From positions 1,860,001 through 1,924,000 of the forward strand of contig NZ_CP048106.1 of assembly GCF_010092985.1 (NCBI RefSeq): a DNA stretch of 64,000 nucleotides, in the 5' to 3' direction. Positions 15,866 through 25,520 of the stretch are shown here, piece by piece (the stretch's first letter is position 1; the number at the start of each line of letters is the position of its first letter). The DNA is from Pontibacter pudoricolor (lineage in GTDB: Bacteria > Bacteroidota > Bacteroidia > Cytophagales > Hymenobacteraceae). A model generated the notes under the pieces. The model had not been told where the DNA came from, made no database searches, and saw nothing but the letters and a program-made list of their open reading frames with translations. A program made the position numbers and the translations under genes.

Positions 15866-17881
15866 ATGGAACACCATCACGCGCATCAGCATACGTCATC
15901 CGGCAACGGCCAGCAGAGCCACCATCCAACAGGACACGACAAACATGCAGGGCACCATGTAGCTGACTTCTGGCAACGCTTTATAATCTGCACCATTGTC
16001 TCGGTTCCGGTACTAGCATTATCACAAATGATACAAATGTGGTTTGGCTTTGAACTCGCTTTTCCGGGCGATAAATATCTGTTAGCCCTACTTTCTACAT
16101 TTATATTTATTTATGGCGGTTATCCTTTCTTAAAAGGTTTATATGATGAAGTAAGGGATAACGCAATAGGCATGATGACCCTTATCGGGATTGCCATTAC
16201 AGTTGCCTGGGCTTATAGTGTGGCTGTCACTTTCGGGTTGCCCGGAATGGATTTCTATTGGGAAATGGCGACTCTGATTGACATCATGCTTATCGGGCAC
16301 TATTTCGAAATGAAATCGGTCATGGGTGCGTCCCGTTCGCTTGAACTACTGGTAAAAATGATGCCTGCCACTGCCCATCATATCATGGAGGGCCACATTC
16401 ACGACATGCCTGTAGAAGAATTGAAGGCAGGCGACAAGGTACTGGTGAAACCGGGGGAAAAAATTCCGGTGGATGGCGTTGTGCTGGAAGGTGAGAGCTA
16501 TCTTGACGAAAGCATGCTGACGGGAGAAAGTAAACCTGTAAAAAAAGAAAAAGACAGCAAGGTAATTGGAGGCTCAATAAACAGTAACGGCTCGTTGACC
16601 ATACAGGTACTAAGTACAGGCCGCGACAGCTACCTGCATAAAGTAATAAAGCTGGTAGAGGACGCTCAGCATGTGAAATCAAAAACCCAGAACTTTGCCG
16701 ACCGTGCTGCCAGGATACTGACCTTTGTAGCATTAGGTGGGGGTATAGTTACGCTTGTGACCTGGCTGTTGCTTGGACACTCTTTTGTATTTGCCTTAGA
16801 GCGAATGGTGACGGTTATGGTTATTTCCTGCCCGCATGCCCTGGGGTTGGCCGTTCCGCTGGTAGTAGCAATTTCCACCTCTGTTTCCGCACAAAAGGGC
16901 TTACTGATACGCAACAGAACCGCCTTTGAAAACGCCCGGCTTATCACCACCATCATTTTTGATAAAACAGGCACACTTACAAAAGGAACGCACGAGCTGC
17001 AGAAAGTGGTGGTTTTAGACAGCCAATATGATGAAAGGGAAATTTTGCGAATGGCATCTGGGGTTGAACAACATTCGGAACATTACATTGCTACCGGCCT
17101 TCTTAAAAAAGTAAAAGCAGCAGGAATTGCGATACCAAAAGCAGAAAACTTCAACTACCTGCCGGGCAAAGGTTTGGAAGGGACTGTGGAAGGCAGAAGT
17201 GTGAAAGTGGTGGGCCCAAATTACCTTAAAGATCAGCAAATTGCTGTTGAAGAAGTTAAAGATGCATCGGCACGGACAATAGTGTATGTTTTAATTGACA
17301 ATGCAGTTGCGGGGTATCTCTCTTTTTCAGACCAGATCAGGGAAGAATCATTTGAATCGGTAGCCATCCTGAAAAAGGCGGGCATTAAAAACCTGCTGCT
17401 TACCGGCGACAATGAAAACGCAGCAAAAAAGGTGAAGGAAGAGTTACAGATGGATGGATATTTAGCCAATGTGCTGCCTCACGAAAAACTGGAAAAAGTA
17501 AAAGAGTTACAAGCTAGTGGCGAGTATGTAGCCATGACCGGAGATGGCGTGAACGATGCCCCGGCACTGGCCCAGGCAGATGTGGGCATAGCCGTTGGTT
17601 CAGGAACAGATGTAGCTGCCGAGACTGCAGACATTATTCTGGTTAACTCCAACCCCAAAGACATAGCTAACCTGATATTGTTTGGGAGAGCCACTTATAA
17701 CAAAATGATGCAGAACCTTTGGTGGGCGGCGGGTTACAACATAGTTGCCATTCCTTTAGCGGCGGGCGTTCTGTACAACTGGGGCATTATGCTAAGCCCG
17801 GCTATAGGTGCCGTTTTAATGAGTTTGAGCACCATTGTGGTGGCCATTAATGCCCAACTTTTGAAAAGACAGATCGCTTGA
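15866..17881 (+). CDS. copB: CopB-type copper-exporting P1B-ATPase
   Basis: 671-residue heavy-metal P-type ATPase of the inner membrane. The cytoplasmic N-terminus is a short His-rich sequence (MEHHHAHQH and following) instead of a CXXC domain, and the sixth transmembrane helix carries CPH ([12 protein letters not shown]) rather than CPC. Together these mark the CopB group (P1B-3), which exports copper or silver. The actuator motif TGES, phosphorylation site [11 protein letters not shown]-type dipeptide region, and hinge [18 protein letters not shown] are all present. It contains few CTATAG words for its size, in contrast to chrA next door, possibly a sign of different ancestry. No dedicated copper regulator is visible nearby. 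Confidence 0.92.
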   Translation: MEHHHAHQHTSSGNGQQSHHPTGHDKHAGHHVADFWQRFIICTIVSVPVLALSQMIQMWFGFELAFPGDKYLLALLSTFIFIYGGYPFLKGLYDEVRDNAIGMMTLIGIAITVAWAYSVAVTFGLPGMDFYWEMATLIDIMLIGHYFEMKSVMGASRSLELLVKMMPATAHHIMEGHIHDMPVEELKAGDKVLVKPGEKIPVDGVVLEGESYLDESMLTGESKPVKKEKDSKVIGGSINSNGSLTIQVLSTGRDSYLHKVIKLVEDAQHVKSKTQNFADRAARILTFVALGGGIVTLVTWLLLGHSFVFALERMVTVMVISCPHALGLAVPLVVAISTSVSAQKGLLIRNRTAFENARLITTIIFDKTGTLTKGTHELQKVVVLDSQYDEREILRMASGVEQHSEHYIATGLLKKVKAAGIAIPKAENFNYLPGKGLEGTVEGRSVKVVGPNYLKDQQIAVEEVKDASARTIVYVLIDNAVAGYLSFSDQIREESFESVAILKKAGIKNLLLTGDNENAAKKVKEELQMDGYLANVLPHEKLEKVKELQASGEYVAMTGDGVNDAPALAQADVGIAVGSGTDVAAETADIILVNSNPKDIANLILFGRATYNKMMQNLWWAAGYNIVAIPLAAGVLYNWGIMLSPAIGAVLMSLSTIVVAINAQLLKRQIA

Positions 17882-18038
17882 AATCAAACCAAAAATTACC
17901 CCTGCTTCATGCTTCGGGCCTGAGTATTTAAATCATTAAGGCATTGGGGCTTCGATGCTTCTATAAATCATTATTACGAACGAACTTGCAGGTGCCAGAT
18001 CGCAAAGTTACTGCCTGTAGCTACCGAAGTTAAACCTC

Positions 18039-19154
18039 ATGAACACCGAATTAAAAGAGCTTACAAAGCTATTCCTGAAACTGGGCTTTATCGCTTTTGG
18101 CGGGCCTGCCGCGCACATTGCCATGATGCAGGACGAAGTGGTTGTAAAACGACGCTGGATGAGCGAACAGCACTTTCTGGACCTGATCGGGGCTACCAAT
18201 TTAATTCCCGGACCAAACAGTACCGAGCTGGCCATCCACATTGGTTACGACCGGGCTGGCTGGCGGGGCTTGCTGGTGGCTGGCCTTTGCTTTATACTTC
18301 CGGCTGTGTTTATTACGGGCTGCTTTGCCTGGCTATACAAAAGCTACGGACAGTTGCCGGCGCTTCAACCTTACCAGTATGGCATTAAACCGGCCATTAT
18401 CGCTATTATTCTCGCTGCTGTTTTTCCGCTGGCTAAAAAGTCGCTAAAGTCGGTTACGCTGGGTGTGATTGGGGCTTTGGCTTTAGGGCTGGCTATAGTT
18501 GGCATTGGCGAGATTTATGTGCTGTTCGGAGCTGGTTTTGTGGCGCTGCTGCTTGCCTTGCTCCGCCAGAAATACCTCCCGACAAGGCTGCAAAGTATAG
18601 CTATAGTTCCGCTCTGGCAGGTGGCCGTTACTGCCAGCAACACCAAACTGTTCTTTATCTTCCTGAAAATAGGGTCAATACTTTATGGCAGCGGCTATGT
18701 GCTTTTTGCCTTCCTGGATACGGAGCTGGTTTTAACCGGGCTTTTAACCAGGCAGCAACTGATAGATGCCATTGCCGTGGGACAATTTACACCGGGCCCG
18801 GTTTTTTCATCCGTTACATTTGTGGGCTATCAACTTAATGGCTGGAGTGGTGCCGTGGTAGCAACTATAGGTATTTTTTTGCCTTCGTTTGTGTTTGTGG
18901 CCCTACTTAAACCAATTGTAAAGTATATGCGCAACTCGCCTTTAATGGCTGCTTTCCTGGATGCCGTAAATGTGGCATCGGTGGCGGCTATAGTTGCGGT
19001 TTGCTTTGAGATGGGCAAAGACACTATCACCGACTGGAGAACTATAGTTATTGCCCTGGTAAGTGTAGCCATCACCTTCGGCTTCCGGAAAGTGAACAGT
19101 GCGCTTGTTGTTATTGGCGGCGCGTTGCTGGGATATCTTTTAACCTTGCTATAG
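18039..19154 (+). CDS. chrA: Chromate transporter ChrA (CHR family)
   Basis: 371-residue inner-membrane protein with two homologous halves, each starting with the CHR signature: LFLKLGFIAFGGPAAHIAM...NLIPGPNSTELA, and FLKIGSILYGSGYVLFAFL...QFTPGPVFSSVTF. About ten transmembrane segments are predicted. Characterised bidomain members export chromate using proton motive force; many others are untested, so the substrate is inferred. The gene holds about six CTATAG copies in 1.1 kb, the densest of any gene here, mostly reading Ala/Thr-Ile-Val with the rare Ile codon ATA. It converges with the next two minus-strand genes without a clear terminator. Confidence 0.9.
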   Translation: MNTELKELTKLFLKLGFIAFGGPAAHIAMMQDEVVVKRRWMSEQHFLDLIGATNLIPGPNSTELAIHIGYDRAGWRGLLVAGLCFILPAVFITGCFAWLYKSYGQLPALQPYQYGIKPAIIAIILAAVFPLAKKSLKSVTLGVIGALALGLAIVGIGEIYVLFGAGFVALLLALLRQKYLPTRLQSIAIVPLWQVAVTASNTKLFFIFLKIGSILYGSGYVLFAFLDTELVLTGLLTRQQLIDAIAVGQFTPGPVFSSVTFVGYQLNGWSGAVVATIGIFLPSFVFVALLKPIVKYMRNSPLMAAFLDAVNVASVAAIVAVCFEMGKDTITDWRTIVIALVSVAITFGFRKVNSALVVIGGALLGYLLTLL

Positions 19155-19179
19155 TTGCTTTTAAACTATAGTTACGATC

Positions 19180-19482
19180 CTATACAGTTTCTATAGTTTC
19201 ATCCACCAGTGCAGCCGCCTTCTCAAAATTACCTTCCGGGAAAAATTCAGCGCTGATCTTAAGTATCGCAAACAGGTGGCTTTTGAGTTTTACTTCGTTT
19301 ATAGTTTCGCCCTTCAGTGCATCCTGCGTTAGGTGCAGGGCAAGGTCGGCCAGCAATAGCCTGCGCTTTTCCTTCCATTCGGGAGTGCCTTTGTAAACAG
19401 CCGTTTCCGGGTAAAAAGATTCAACTTTAGCGTGCGCAGCATCAACGAGCTTTAACACTACATTTCTGTTTTCAGTGTTCAT
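19180..19482 (-). CDS. Conserved small protein, unknown function
   Basis: 100-residue acidic, helical cytoplasmic protein that I do not recognise. There is no signal peptide or membrane segment. It contains several helices (VLKLVDAAHAKVESFY; LLLADLALHLTQDAL). It starts 7 nt after the stop of the CPBP-like gene and is therefore probably translated from the same mRNA. A CTATAGTTTC word lies inside the 3' end of the gene. Confidence 0.65.
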   Translation of the reverse strand: MNTENRNVVLKLVDAAHAKVESFYPETAVYKGTPEWKEKRRLLLADLALHLTQDALKGETINEVKLKSHLFAILKISAEFFPEGNFEKAAALVDETIETV

Positions 19483-19489
19483 CTTTATG

Positions 19490-20305
19490 TCAGATCAGCT
19501 TTGTTTCAGGTAAATCAGTGGCTATAGTTTGTGCAGTTGCCCGGGCTGTAATATTCCTGTTTCGGAGCAGCAGGTACACCAACGGAAGCAGCAGTGCAGT
19601 TATAGTTAACCCAACATATTCGTACATAGTGCCATCGGTCACATTCTCCAATTTAAAGATTCCCTGCCCATTGAAACCGGCCATTACCCTGAACAGCATG
19701 TTGCTGCCAAAGTGTATACCTATAGCCATCCAGATGGCGTTGGTTTTCAGAACTGTGTAAGCCAGTGCAAGACCAAGCAGAGCAGAGAAAAGCATATTCT
19801 GCCAGCCAAAGCCTTCGTTCCAGAAATCATCTGCAACATAAAGCACTGTCGTTACCAGCATAAACCATTTCAGCAGGTTCTCTTTTTTAAGGTAGGCAAA
19901 CCAGTAGCCCCGGATCATGATATCGTTTATGGCCGAGACCAGCAACATGCCCAGCAGCGCTTGTGCCAGCATCCCAACTATAAATCCGGTATCCATCAGG
20001 CCTGTTACATCAAACTTACCTAAACTATAGTATACCAGGTATTTCAGTCCCCAGACAGCTGAACCAACCAGGAAACCGATACCCAGGTCGCGTATCCAGC
20101 CTTGCTGCATTGGCAAACCAAAACTGTTCAGCCCCTGAAGCCCAAGCAGGTAGCGGGCAACTATAAAAGCTAGCAGAAAGAAGCCGCCGGCATACGCCAA
20201 CCAGGGAAGTACATCCAGCTGAATCAGCTTGGGGATGCCGTTGAAATACAGGTTAAGCAGTATAAACCCAATGATCCAGAACAGTAAAGAAATCTTATTT
20301 TTCAT
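19490..20305 (-). CDS. CPBP-family membrane protein with degenerate protease motifs
   Basis: 271-residue membrane protein with about eight hydrophobic helices, related to CPBP (CAAX/bacteriocin-processing) intramembrane proteases. The family's first motif EExxxR appears as NDIMIR (residues 127-132), so both catalytic-type Glu are replaced. The second motif, usually ending in His, reads LYVADD. Only the third, HFGSN, keeps its His and Asn. It is thus more likely a non-proteolytic member than an active protease. First gene of a two-gene unit with the 100-residue protein. Confidence 0.7.
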   Translation of the reverse strand: MKNKISLLFWIIGFILLNLYFNGIPKLIQLDVLPWLAYAGGFFLLAFIVARYLLGLQGLNSFGLPMQQGWIRDLGIGFLVGSAVWGLKYLVYYSLGKFDVTGLMDTGFIVGMLAQALLGMLLVSAINDIMIRGYWFAYLKKENLLKWFMLVTTVLYVADDFWNEGFGWQNMLFSALLGLALAYTVLKTNAIWMAIGIHFGSNMLFRVMAGFNGQGIFKLENVTDGTMYEYVGLTITALLLPLVYLLLRNRNITARATAQTIATDLPETKLI

Positions 20306-20335
20306 AGTTGATGAGGTTGCAGGCGAGCAATTTAA

Positions 20336-20376
20336 ACAAAAAGTCCTTCCCTGTATATAGCAGGAAAGGACTTTCT
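20336..20376 (-). terminator. Terminator after fabD
   Basis: Stem AGTCCTTTCCTG / CAGGGAAGGACT (read on the minus strand, one mismatch), loop CTATATA, then a T-run. It lies between the stop of fabD and the start of the CPBP gene. Confidence 0.8.
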
Positions 20377-20397
20377 TATTTTAAGGTAAACTATAGT

Positions 20398-21276
20398 TTA
20401 TTCTACAGAGCTTACTTCAGCGTTCCGGTCGATTTTCTTTACCAGCCCCTGCAGCACTTTGCCTGGTCCGCACTCCACAAAATGCGTCGCGCCATCGGCT
20501 ATCATCTGCTGTACCGACTGTGTCCAGCGAACCGGAGCGGTTAACTGCTTTATCAGGTTCTCTTTTATCTCGGTTGGGTCGGTGTGTGGCATGGCATCCA
20601 CGTTCTGGTAAACTGCACAGATACCTTTGCTGAAAGTAGTTTCGTTAATCGCTTTTGCCAGTTCTTCTTCGGCTGGCTTCATCAGCGGCGAATGGAACGC
20701 TCCGCCCACAGGTAATGGCAAGGCGCGCTTCGCTCCTGCCTCTTTCATTTTTTCGCAGGCGATTTCGATGCCTTTGTTGGAACCTGAAATTACCAGCTGA
20801 CCCGGGCAGTTATAGTTCGCTGCAACCACTACTTCATCAATAGAGGCACAAACTTCCTCCACTTTCTCATCTTCCAGGCCCAGAATAGCAGCCATAGTGG
20901 ACGGGTTTGCTTCGCAGGCGGCCTGCATCGCCAGGGCTCTTTTAGATACCAGTCTCAGGCCATCTTCAAAGCTCAGCACTTTGCTTGCTACCAACGCTGA
21001 GAATTCGCCCAGTGAGTGACCAGCCACCATATCCGGAGTGAAATCTTTGGCTACAGCTGCCTGAGCTACAGAGTGCAGGAAAATAGCCGGTTGTGTTACT
21101 TTGGTTTGCTTCAGCTCCTCGTCGGTGCCGTTAAACATGATCTCAGTGATGTTGAAACCCAGGATCTCATTTGCTTTATCAAAGAGTTGCTTTGCTACAT
21201 CGTGCTGCTCGTACAGGTCTTTGCCCATACCTACAAACTGAGAACCCTGTCCCGGGAAAACGTATGCTTTCTTCAT
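20398..21276 (-). CDS. fabD: Malonyl CoA-acyl carrier protein transacylase FabD
   Basis: 292-residue enzyme that loads malonyl groups onto acyl carrier protein for fatty acid synthesis. It begins with the typical AYVFPGQGSQFVGMGKDL; the catalytic Ser lies in the GHSLGEFSAL elbow, and the catalytic His in PVGGAFHSPLM. Length and domain layout (large alpha/beta part with a ferredoxin-like insert) are standard. No other fab genes are nearby. The 113-nt gap from the next gene downstream on this strand's upstream side is filled by an inverted word-repeat element. Confidence 0.96.
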   Translation of the reverse strand: MKKAYVFPGQGSQFVGMGKDLYEQHDVAKQLFDKANEILGFNITEIMFNGTDEELKQTKVTQPAIFLHSVAQAAVAKDFTPDMVAGHSLGEFSALVASKVLSFEDGLRLVSKRALAMQAACEANPSTMAAILGLEDEKVEEVCASIDEVVVAANYNCPGQLVISGSNKGIEIACEKMKEAGAKRALPLPVGGAFHSPLMKPAEEELAKAINETTFSKGICAVYQNVDAMPHTDPTEIKENLIKQLTAPVRWTQSVQQMIADGATHFVECGPGKVLQGLVKKIDRNAEVSSVE

Positions 21277-21389
21277 TCTTATTTCGTTAATCGTTGATCT
21301 CTTTAAAGGCTAAATTGTTAAAGGTTAAATTGTTATTTCACTTATGTTGGTCAGCAATTTAACAATCAACAATCTAACAATTCAACAAT
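21277..21389. repeat. Word-repeat inverted element, copy 2
   Basis: The left part repeats TAAATTGTTA and TTAAATTGTT; the right part repeats ATTTAACAATC, AACAATCTAAC and AACAATTC, which are complementary. The predicted hairpin spans most of the gap between fabD and the DCC gene. Confidence 0.65.
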
Positions 21390-21812
21390 CTAGTTTATAA
21401 ACCTGGCCCGCTGGTGTGGCTCCGGAAGCAAACAGGCTTCGCGGCGGCCGGCAATTTTGTAGCGGTGCCTGGCTATGAAACTATAGATTTTATCGCGGAA
21501 AGATACTGGAATAAACCTGAAATAGGAAAACAGCGCTAACGGAAAATTAAGATGACGGGCAATCCGGAGGGCTGCATCTGAAGCAAAATATAGGTTGTCC
21601 TGTTCATAAAACAGCACAGCATCGGGCAACGGGTCGGGTATTTGTGATGGGGGTACAACCTGTTGCAGCACCTCTCCCTGCAACGTTGCAAAGTACAGAT
21701 CCTGCTTCCGGTTATGCTTTAAAATGAACTGTACGCTGGCCTGGCAAAAGCCGCAGGAGCCATCGTAAAAAACAATAGCCTTATCCTGCAGCTTTTCCCG
21801 GTCAGTTTGCAT
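21390..21812 (-). CDS. DCC family protein (DUF393, thiol-disulfide oxidoreductase-like)
   Basis: 140-residue protein of the DCC/DUF393 family. The defining motif is FYDGSCGFCQ near residue 17: an Asp followed by a CxxC pair at the start of a thioredoxin-like fold. A redox role is inferred from this motif; no member's reaction is well established. The conserved RHLNFPLALFSYFRFIP segment follows. Its start overlaps the stop of the large secreted protein by one base (TAATG), so the two are translationally coupled. Confidence 0.85.
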   Translation of the reverse strand: MQTDREKLQDKAIVFYDGSCGFCQASVQFILKHNRKQDLYFATLQGEVLQQVVPPSQIPDPLPDAVLFYEQDNLYFASDAALRIARHLNFPLALFSYFRFIPVSFRDKIYSFIARHRYKIAGRREACLLPEPHQRARFIN

Positions 21813-24601
21813 TAACGTACGATCTCTACCCAGCCTTTATACTTTTTAGATGTATTTGCCGGATCTATCGAGAAGAATTCAACCTGTGCTTCGTAATAAT
21901 AAACGCCATCGTTCAGTCGGTTGCCTTTAGAGTCGGTGCCCGGCCAGTTGATGTCTTTATCATTGCCCTCAAATACTTTTACACCCCAGCGGTTAAACAC
22001 TGTAAACTTCACCGACTTTATAAAGCGCGCTTTTTTGTCTGGCGTAAACACATCGTTCAGGTTGTCGCCGTTCGGGGTAATGATGTTCGGCAGCATAAAG
22101 TAGAAGCAGTTGTCTTTACACTCTTCGTTACTGAACTCGCTTTCCACATCATTTACATCGGTTGCGGTCACTACATAACATCCGGCAAACGACTCCAGGC
22201 CGGTGTGCGTGTACTTGGTAATGTTGGCCGGCACCTGGGCAATTTGTGTGTAATCTGTTTGTCCCGGGCCTTTAAAGTAAACCGTGTAGTGCTTGATCTT
22301 ATCTGTACAGTCGCCGGTAATCTGAGGCTCCCAGGTAAGTACGTTCTGGTATGGTGGCTCCGTAGGGCTGGCCAGGAACTCGTCGCAATTCAGCTCATCT
22401 ATAGTCAGAATCGGTGGACAAACCAGTTTTGGCAGCTCCGCACATACCTGCTGGCTCTTGTTCTCTAGCGGCTCTTTTATTTCTGAGAGCTGGTAAGTGC
22501 CATTTGCCAACACATAGTAACAATAGGTTTTACCACGCTCCAGAGGCGCTGCCGCCGAACCTGCATCCACAAATGTTCCCCCCTTAGGTGAGGCTGTTAC
22601 TGTAGCAATCGCTTTAAATTCCCCGGTTGTGCCTTCGCGCCTGAAGATAGTATGCGGCAATATTTCGTTTCGCCACGGCACACTATAGGTCCAGGTTAGG
22701 GCAATATTCTTATTTTCATCTGTCGATGGCTTTATTGTCAGGAACACGCTTGACGCCGAAGTAGTATCGCGCAATACAGTTGGTGGCCCGGCCGTAGTTG
22801 CCGACTGATAGAACTCCAGTTTGTAGCGGTAGGCTTTCTCAACAGTATTCAGGCCAGTATCCTTAAAAATAGTGTCAGAAAGAGTATTTGTTCTCCTAAC
22901 CTCCACATATCCTGTATTGGCTCCTGCTTGTCCCTCTTTGCGGTATAAACGATACTGTAAAGGAGGTGTAAGCTTATCTACTTTGCGTGGTTGTGTCCAT
23001 TGCACGGTTATCTGGCCGGCTGTTGTGCTGGTGTTGGTTACCGTTACATTTGTCAGGTATGGTATATCCTGGTCCACCATGATACACACTTCGCGGCTGG
23101 CTATACTTTTACCACGGCCCGGCGATGGGAACTCAGCATAGATAATGTAGCAATACTGTACCCCAGCCTTTAAATCGGTATCCGTATAAGTGGTCGGCCA
23201 GTTTCCGTTGGCATCTTTCCGAACTTCAGCTATAAACACATAACCTGAGCTGGCTGGCACACCCGTCTCACATCTGTCCGGCACAAAGTTAGACGGCCCT
23301 TCGCGGCGATAAATGCGCATTGTTTCCGCATTCTGGCATATATATTTGTCCCAGTCGAGCTTAACGGTTCGGTCCCCACCTTCAGCCCGCAGGTTCTGCG
23401 GCGGCGGCCCAACAACACGAATATTCCATGGTTGCAGGTCGGCCAGCTTCTGGCCTGCTTTTGGTTGGTCTTCTGCCCTGAAAACCACCTGGTATGGCCG
23501 CTCACGCACATCAGCACATTCCGTAGACCATGTAAGGCGGCCAGTGGCAAGGCCAGGTGTCTTTGTTAGCTGGGTAAAGCTGGCACGAGGGGCAGCGCCT
23601 CCGGGGCCAGGCAGCAAAATGCCACCAAAAGCTGTGATATTGATCAGGTCGCTATTCTTATCAGTTGCCCGAACTATACCGGTAAAGGTCTCCCCGGCAA
23701 TAATACAGGTGTCGAGTGGTTCGAGTACCGGAGGATCGTTTGGAGCATCAATAACCAATATCTGCATGTCGCGTACCACCTCACCCAGTTTAATTCTGCC
23801 ACCTTTGGCTGTTACGCGCCATTCCTCTACTACAAATGCCACGTTATATTCTCCCTTCCGACAAGGAGCATCCCAAACCAGCTGCCCGTTTTCCATGTTC
23901 AGGGTAAAAATGGCTGAACCGGACCCTGAGGAGGTATTGCAGCTAAAGGTACGGTCGGGTAAACTATAGCCCGGCACCGGCGAAATGTTTCCGGCAATAT
24001 CAGTACGCATTGGCACGCGCAGTTTAAACGACAGGCTATCCCCTTCCGGATCGTACGCGCCCGGGTTGTGTACCCACCTCTTCCCTACAGCTGCTTTATC
24101 TATAGGTGCTACTGTCAGGATTGGTGTGCTGTTAAAACCCCGCAGGGCACTAACGTTTATAGTTGTAGAAATGTAAAAGGTCAGTTGGTCTGATGGAGGA
24201 GTAATGTTTAAAATGCCCGGGTTACGGTTAATACCATTCCAGGCTACAGTGTACGTTCCGTCGGCTCCGTACGTATATTCCCATGTAAATACTTCCTTAT
24301 CTATCATGTCAGAGAGGTCTCCGACAGGTGTAACAGATTTACGGTCAACTATAACAACATTTCCATCACCCATCGAAATTGTTACCTCCGGATCTTCGGC
24401 TACAGAGGCGCGGTCCGTATACATAACCATGGTAAAGAAAAACCGACGGGGCTTAGGGTCTGGGGTCGTATCACGTTTAGCAGTGATGTCTCCAGCTCTA
24501 ATATGTGTAGCCTGTGCCTCAGTAAGTGAACCCAACAGTAGTATCAACACCCACAACAAACCACCCGGCAACAGGTACCTTAAGCGTAAACTTTTTGGCA
24601 T
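21812..24601 (-). CDS. Large secreted FN3-repeat protein with T9SS type B C-terminal domain
   Basis: 929 residues. An N-terminal signal peptide (basic start, LLWVLILLLGSLTEAQA) leads into a beta-rich region beginning THIRAGDITAK, common in PKD/gliding-associated Bacteroidetes proteins. Then come immunoglobulin-like segments and several fibronectin type III-like repeats (NLRAEGGDRTVKLDWD; ITVQWTQPRKVDKL; IALTWTYSVPW; NVLTWEPQITGDC). The last 90 residues are a CHU_C/gliding-motility-associated domain: LPNIITPNGDNLNDVF, FNRWGVKVFEG, LNDGVYYYEA. This domain directs export by the type IX secretion system. It is probably a surface or released adhesin; the ligand is unknown. Confidence 0.88.
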   Translation of the reverse strand: MPKSLRLRYLLPGGLLWVLILLLGSLTEAQATHIRAGDITAKRDTTPDPKPRRFFFTMVMYTDRASVAEDPEVTISMGDGNVVIVDRKSVTPVGDLSDMIDKEVFTWEYTYGADGTYTVAWNGINRNPGILNITPPSDQLTFYISTTINVSALRGFNSTPILTVAPIDKAAVGKRWVHNPGAYDPEGDSLSFKLRVPMRTDIAGNISPVPGYSLPDRTFSCNTSSGSGSAIFTLNMENGQLVWDAPCRKGEYNVAFVVEEWRVTAKGGRIKLGEVVRDMQILVIDAPNDPPVLEPLDTCIIAGETFTGIVRATDKNSDLINITAFGGILLPGPGGAAPRASFTQLTKTPGLATGRLTWSTECADVRERPYQVVFRAEDQPKAGQKLADLQPWNIRVVGPPPQNLRAEGGDRTVKLDWDKYICQNAETMRIYRREGPSNFVPDRCETGVPASSGYVFIAEVRKDANGNWPTTYTDTDLKAGVQYCYIIYAEFPSPGRGKSIASREVCIMVDQDIPYLTNVTVTNTSTTAGQITVQWTQPRKVDKLTPPLQYRLYRKEGQAGANTGYVEVRRTNTLSDTIFKDTGLNTVEKAYRYKLEFYQSATTAGPPTVLRDTTSASSVFLTIKPSTDENKNIALTWTYSVPWRNEILPHTIFRREGTTGEFKAIATVTASPKGGTFVDAGSAAAPLERGKTYCYYVLANGTYQLSEIKEPLENKSQQVCAELPKLVCPPILTIDELNCDEFLASPTEPPYQNVLTWEPQITGDCTDKIKHYTVYFKGPGQTDYTQIAQVPANITKYTHTGLESFAGCYVVTATDVNDVESEFSNEECKDNCFYFMLPNIITPNGDNLNDVFTPDKKARFIKSVKFTVFNRWGVKVFEGNDKDINWPGTDSKGNRLNDGVYYYEAQVEFFSIDPANTSKKYKGWVEIVR

Positions 24602-24623
24602 ATAGGTAGGATTAGGCGGTAAA

Positions 24624-24631
24624 CAAAGGTA
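24624..24631 (-). promoter_or_regulatory. -7 promoter element of the T9SS-substrate gene
   Basis: Reads TACCTTTG on the minus strand, 22 nt before the start codon. No clear -33 partner. Confidence 0.55.
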
Positions 24632-24750
24632 TAACTTTAACTTAAATTTTTACTTTTTATTGCTAACTATTGCAGGTAAAGCGTGTTATAAAGGTATGAT
24701 TCTTTGTCGTACGCATTGCAATTTAGATTGATTCAAAATACGATATTAAA

Positions 24751-24782
24751 ATTGTTTTATATAAGGTGCGCATGTACCTTTG
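24751..24782 (+). promoter_or_regulatory. Promoter of the sdhCAB operon
   Basis: ATTG at 24751-24754, 20 nt, then TACCTTTG at 24775-24782. The -7 element is a perfect match to TAnnTTTG and the -33 is close to TTTG. It leaves a leader of about 35 nt before sdhC. Confidence 0.75.
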
Positions 24783-24824
24783 ACAATTAAAAACGCTTAT
24801 TAACTTAACCTTTAATTAATACAG

Positions 24825-25499
24825 ATGAATTGGTTTACTAAAACGTTTTCCAGTACACTCGGACGCAAGTTCATCATGTCGATCACGGGTCTGTTCCTCT
24901 GCTCGTTCCTGGTGGTTCACCTGGTTGGTAACCTGACCTTATTCAGACAGGATGGCGGCGAGGCTTTTAACATCTATTCGCATTTCATGGCTAACAACCC
25001 GATTATCCGTACCATGGAGTTCGTATTAGTGGCAGGTTTCCTGTTCCACATTTATGATGCTATTGTGCTTACCCGTCGCAACAAGGCAGCACGCCCTGTA
25101 GATTACGCAAACAGCCATCCTGAGCAGAACAGCACCTGGTCATCCAGAAACATGGGCCTGCTGGGTACTATTATCCTTGTGTTCCTGCTGGTGCACCTTT
25201 GGAATTTCTTCGTACCTGCCCGTTTCGGCGAATTGGAAGGTGTTCCGGATAAAGATTATCTTAACCTTTACAGCGAAGTAGTTTTAGCTTTTAAAAACCC
25301 GATCTATGTGGCATTATATGTAATCGCTATGATTGCGCTTGCTTACCACCTGATCCACGGTTTCCAGAGCGCGTTCCAGTCGCTGGGCCTGACACACAAA
25401 AAGTACACACCATTTATCCAGAAGTTCGGTTACGCATTTTCAGTTTTGATCTGCCTCGGCTTTGCTGCCATTCCGCTCTACTTCTTTTTCTTCGTGTAA
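24825..25499 (+). CDS. sdhC: Succinate dehydrogenase cytochrome b subunit
   Basis: 224-residue inner-membrane subunit with five hydrophobic helices, the single-subunit di-heme type found in Bacteroidetes and related to the B-type cytochrome of Wolinella/Bacillus quinol enzymes. It anchors the dehydrogenase and passes electrons to menaquinone. Candidate heme-ligand His residues lie in CSFLVVHLVGN, YSHFMANNP, FLFHIYDA, LVHLWNFF and AYHLIHGFQSAF. First gene of the sdh operon; the gap to sdhA is 21 nt and holds a CTATAG. Confidence 0.93.
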   Translation: MNWFTKTFSSTLGRKFIMSITGLFLCSFLVVHLVGNLTLFRQDGGEAFNIYSHFMANNPIIRTMEFVLVAGFLFHIYDAIVLTRRNKAARPVDYANSHPEQNSTWSSRNMGLLGTIILVFLLVHLWNFFVPARFGELEGVPDKDYLNLYSEVVLAFKNPIYVALYVIAMIALAYHLIHGFQSAFQSLGLTHKKYTPFIQKFGYAFSVLICLGFAAIPLYFFFFV

Positions 25500-25520
25500 C
25501 ATCCAGATTCTATAGTTGAT

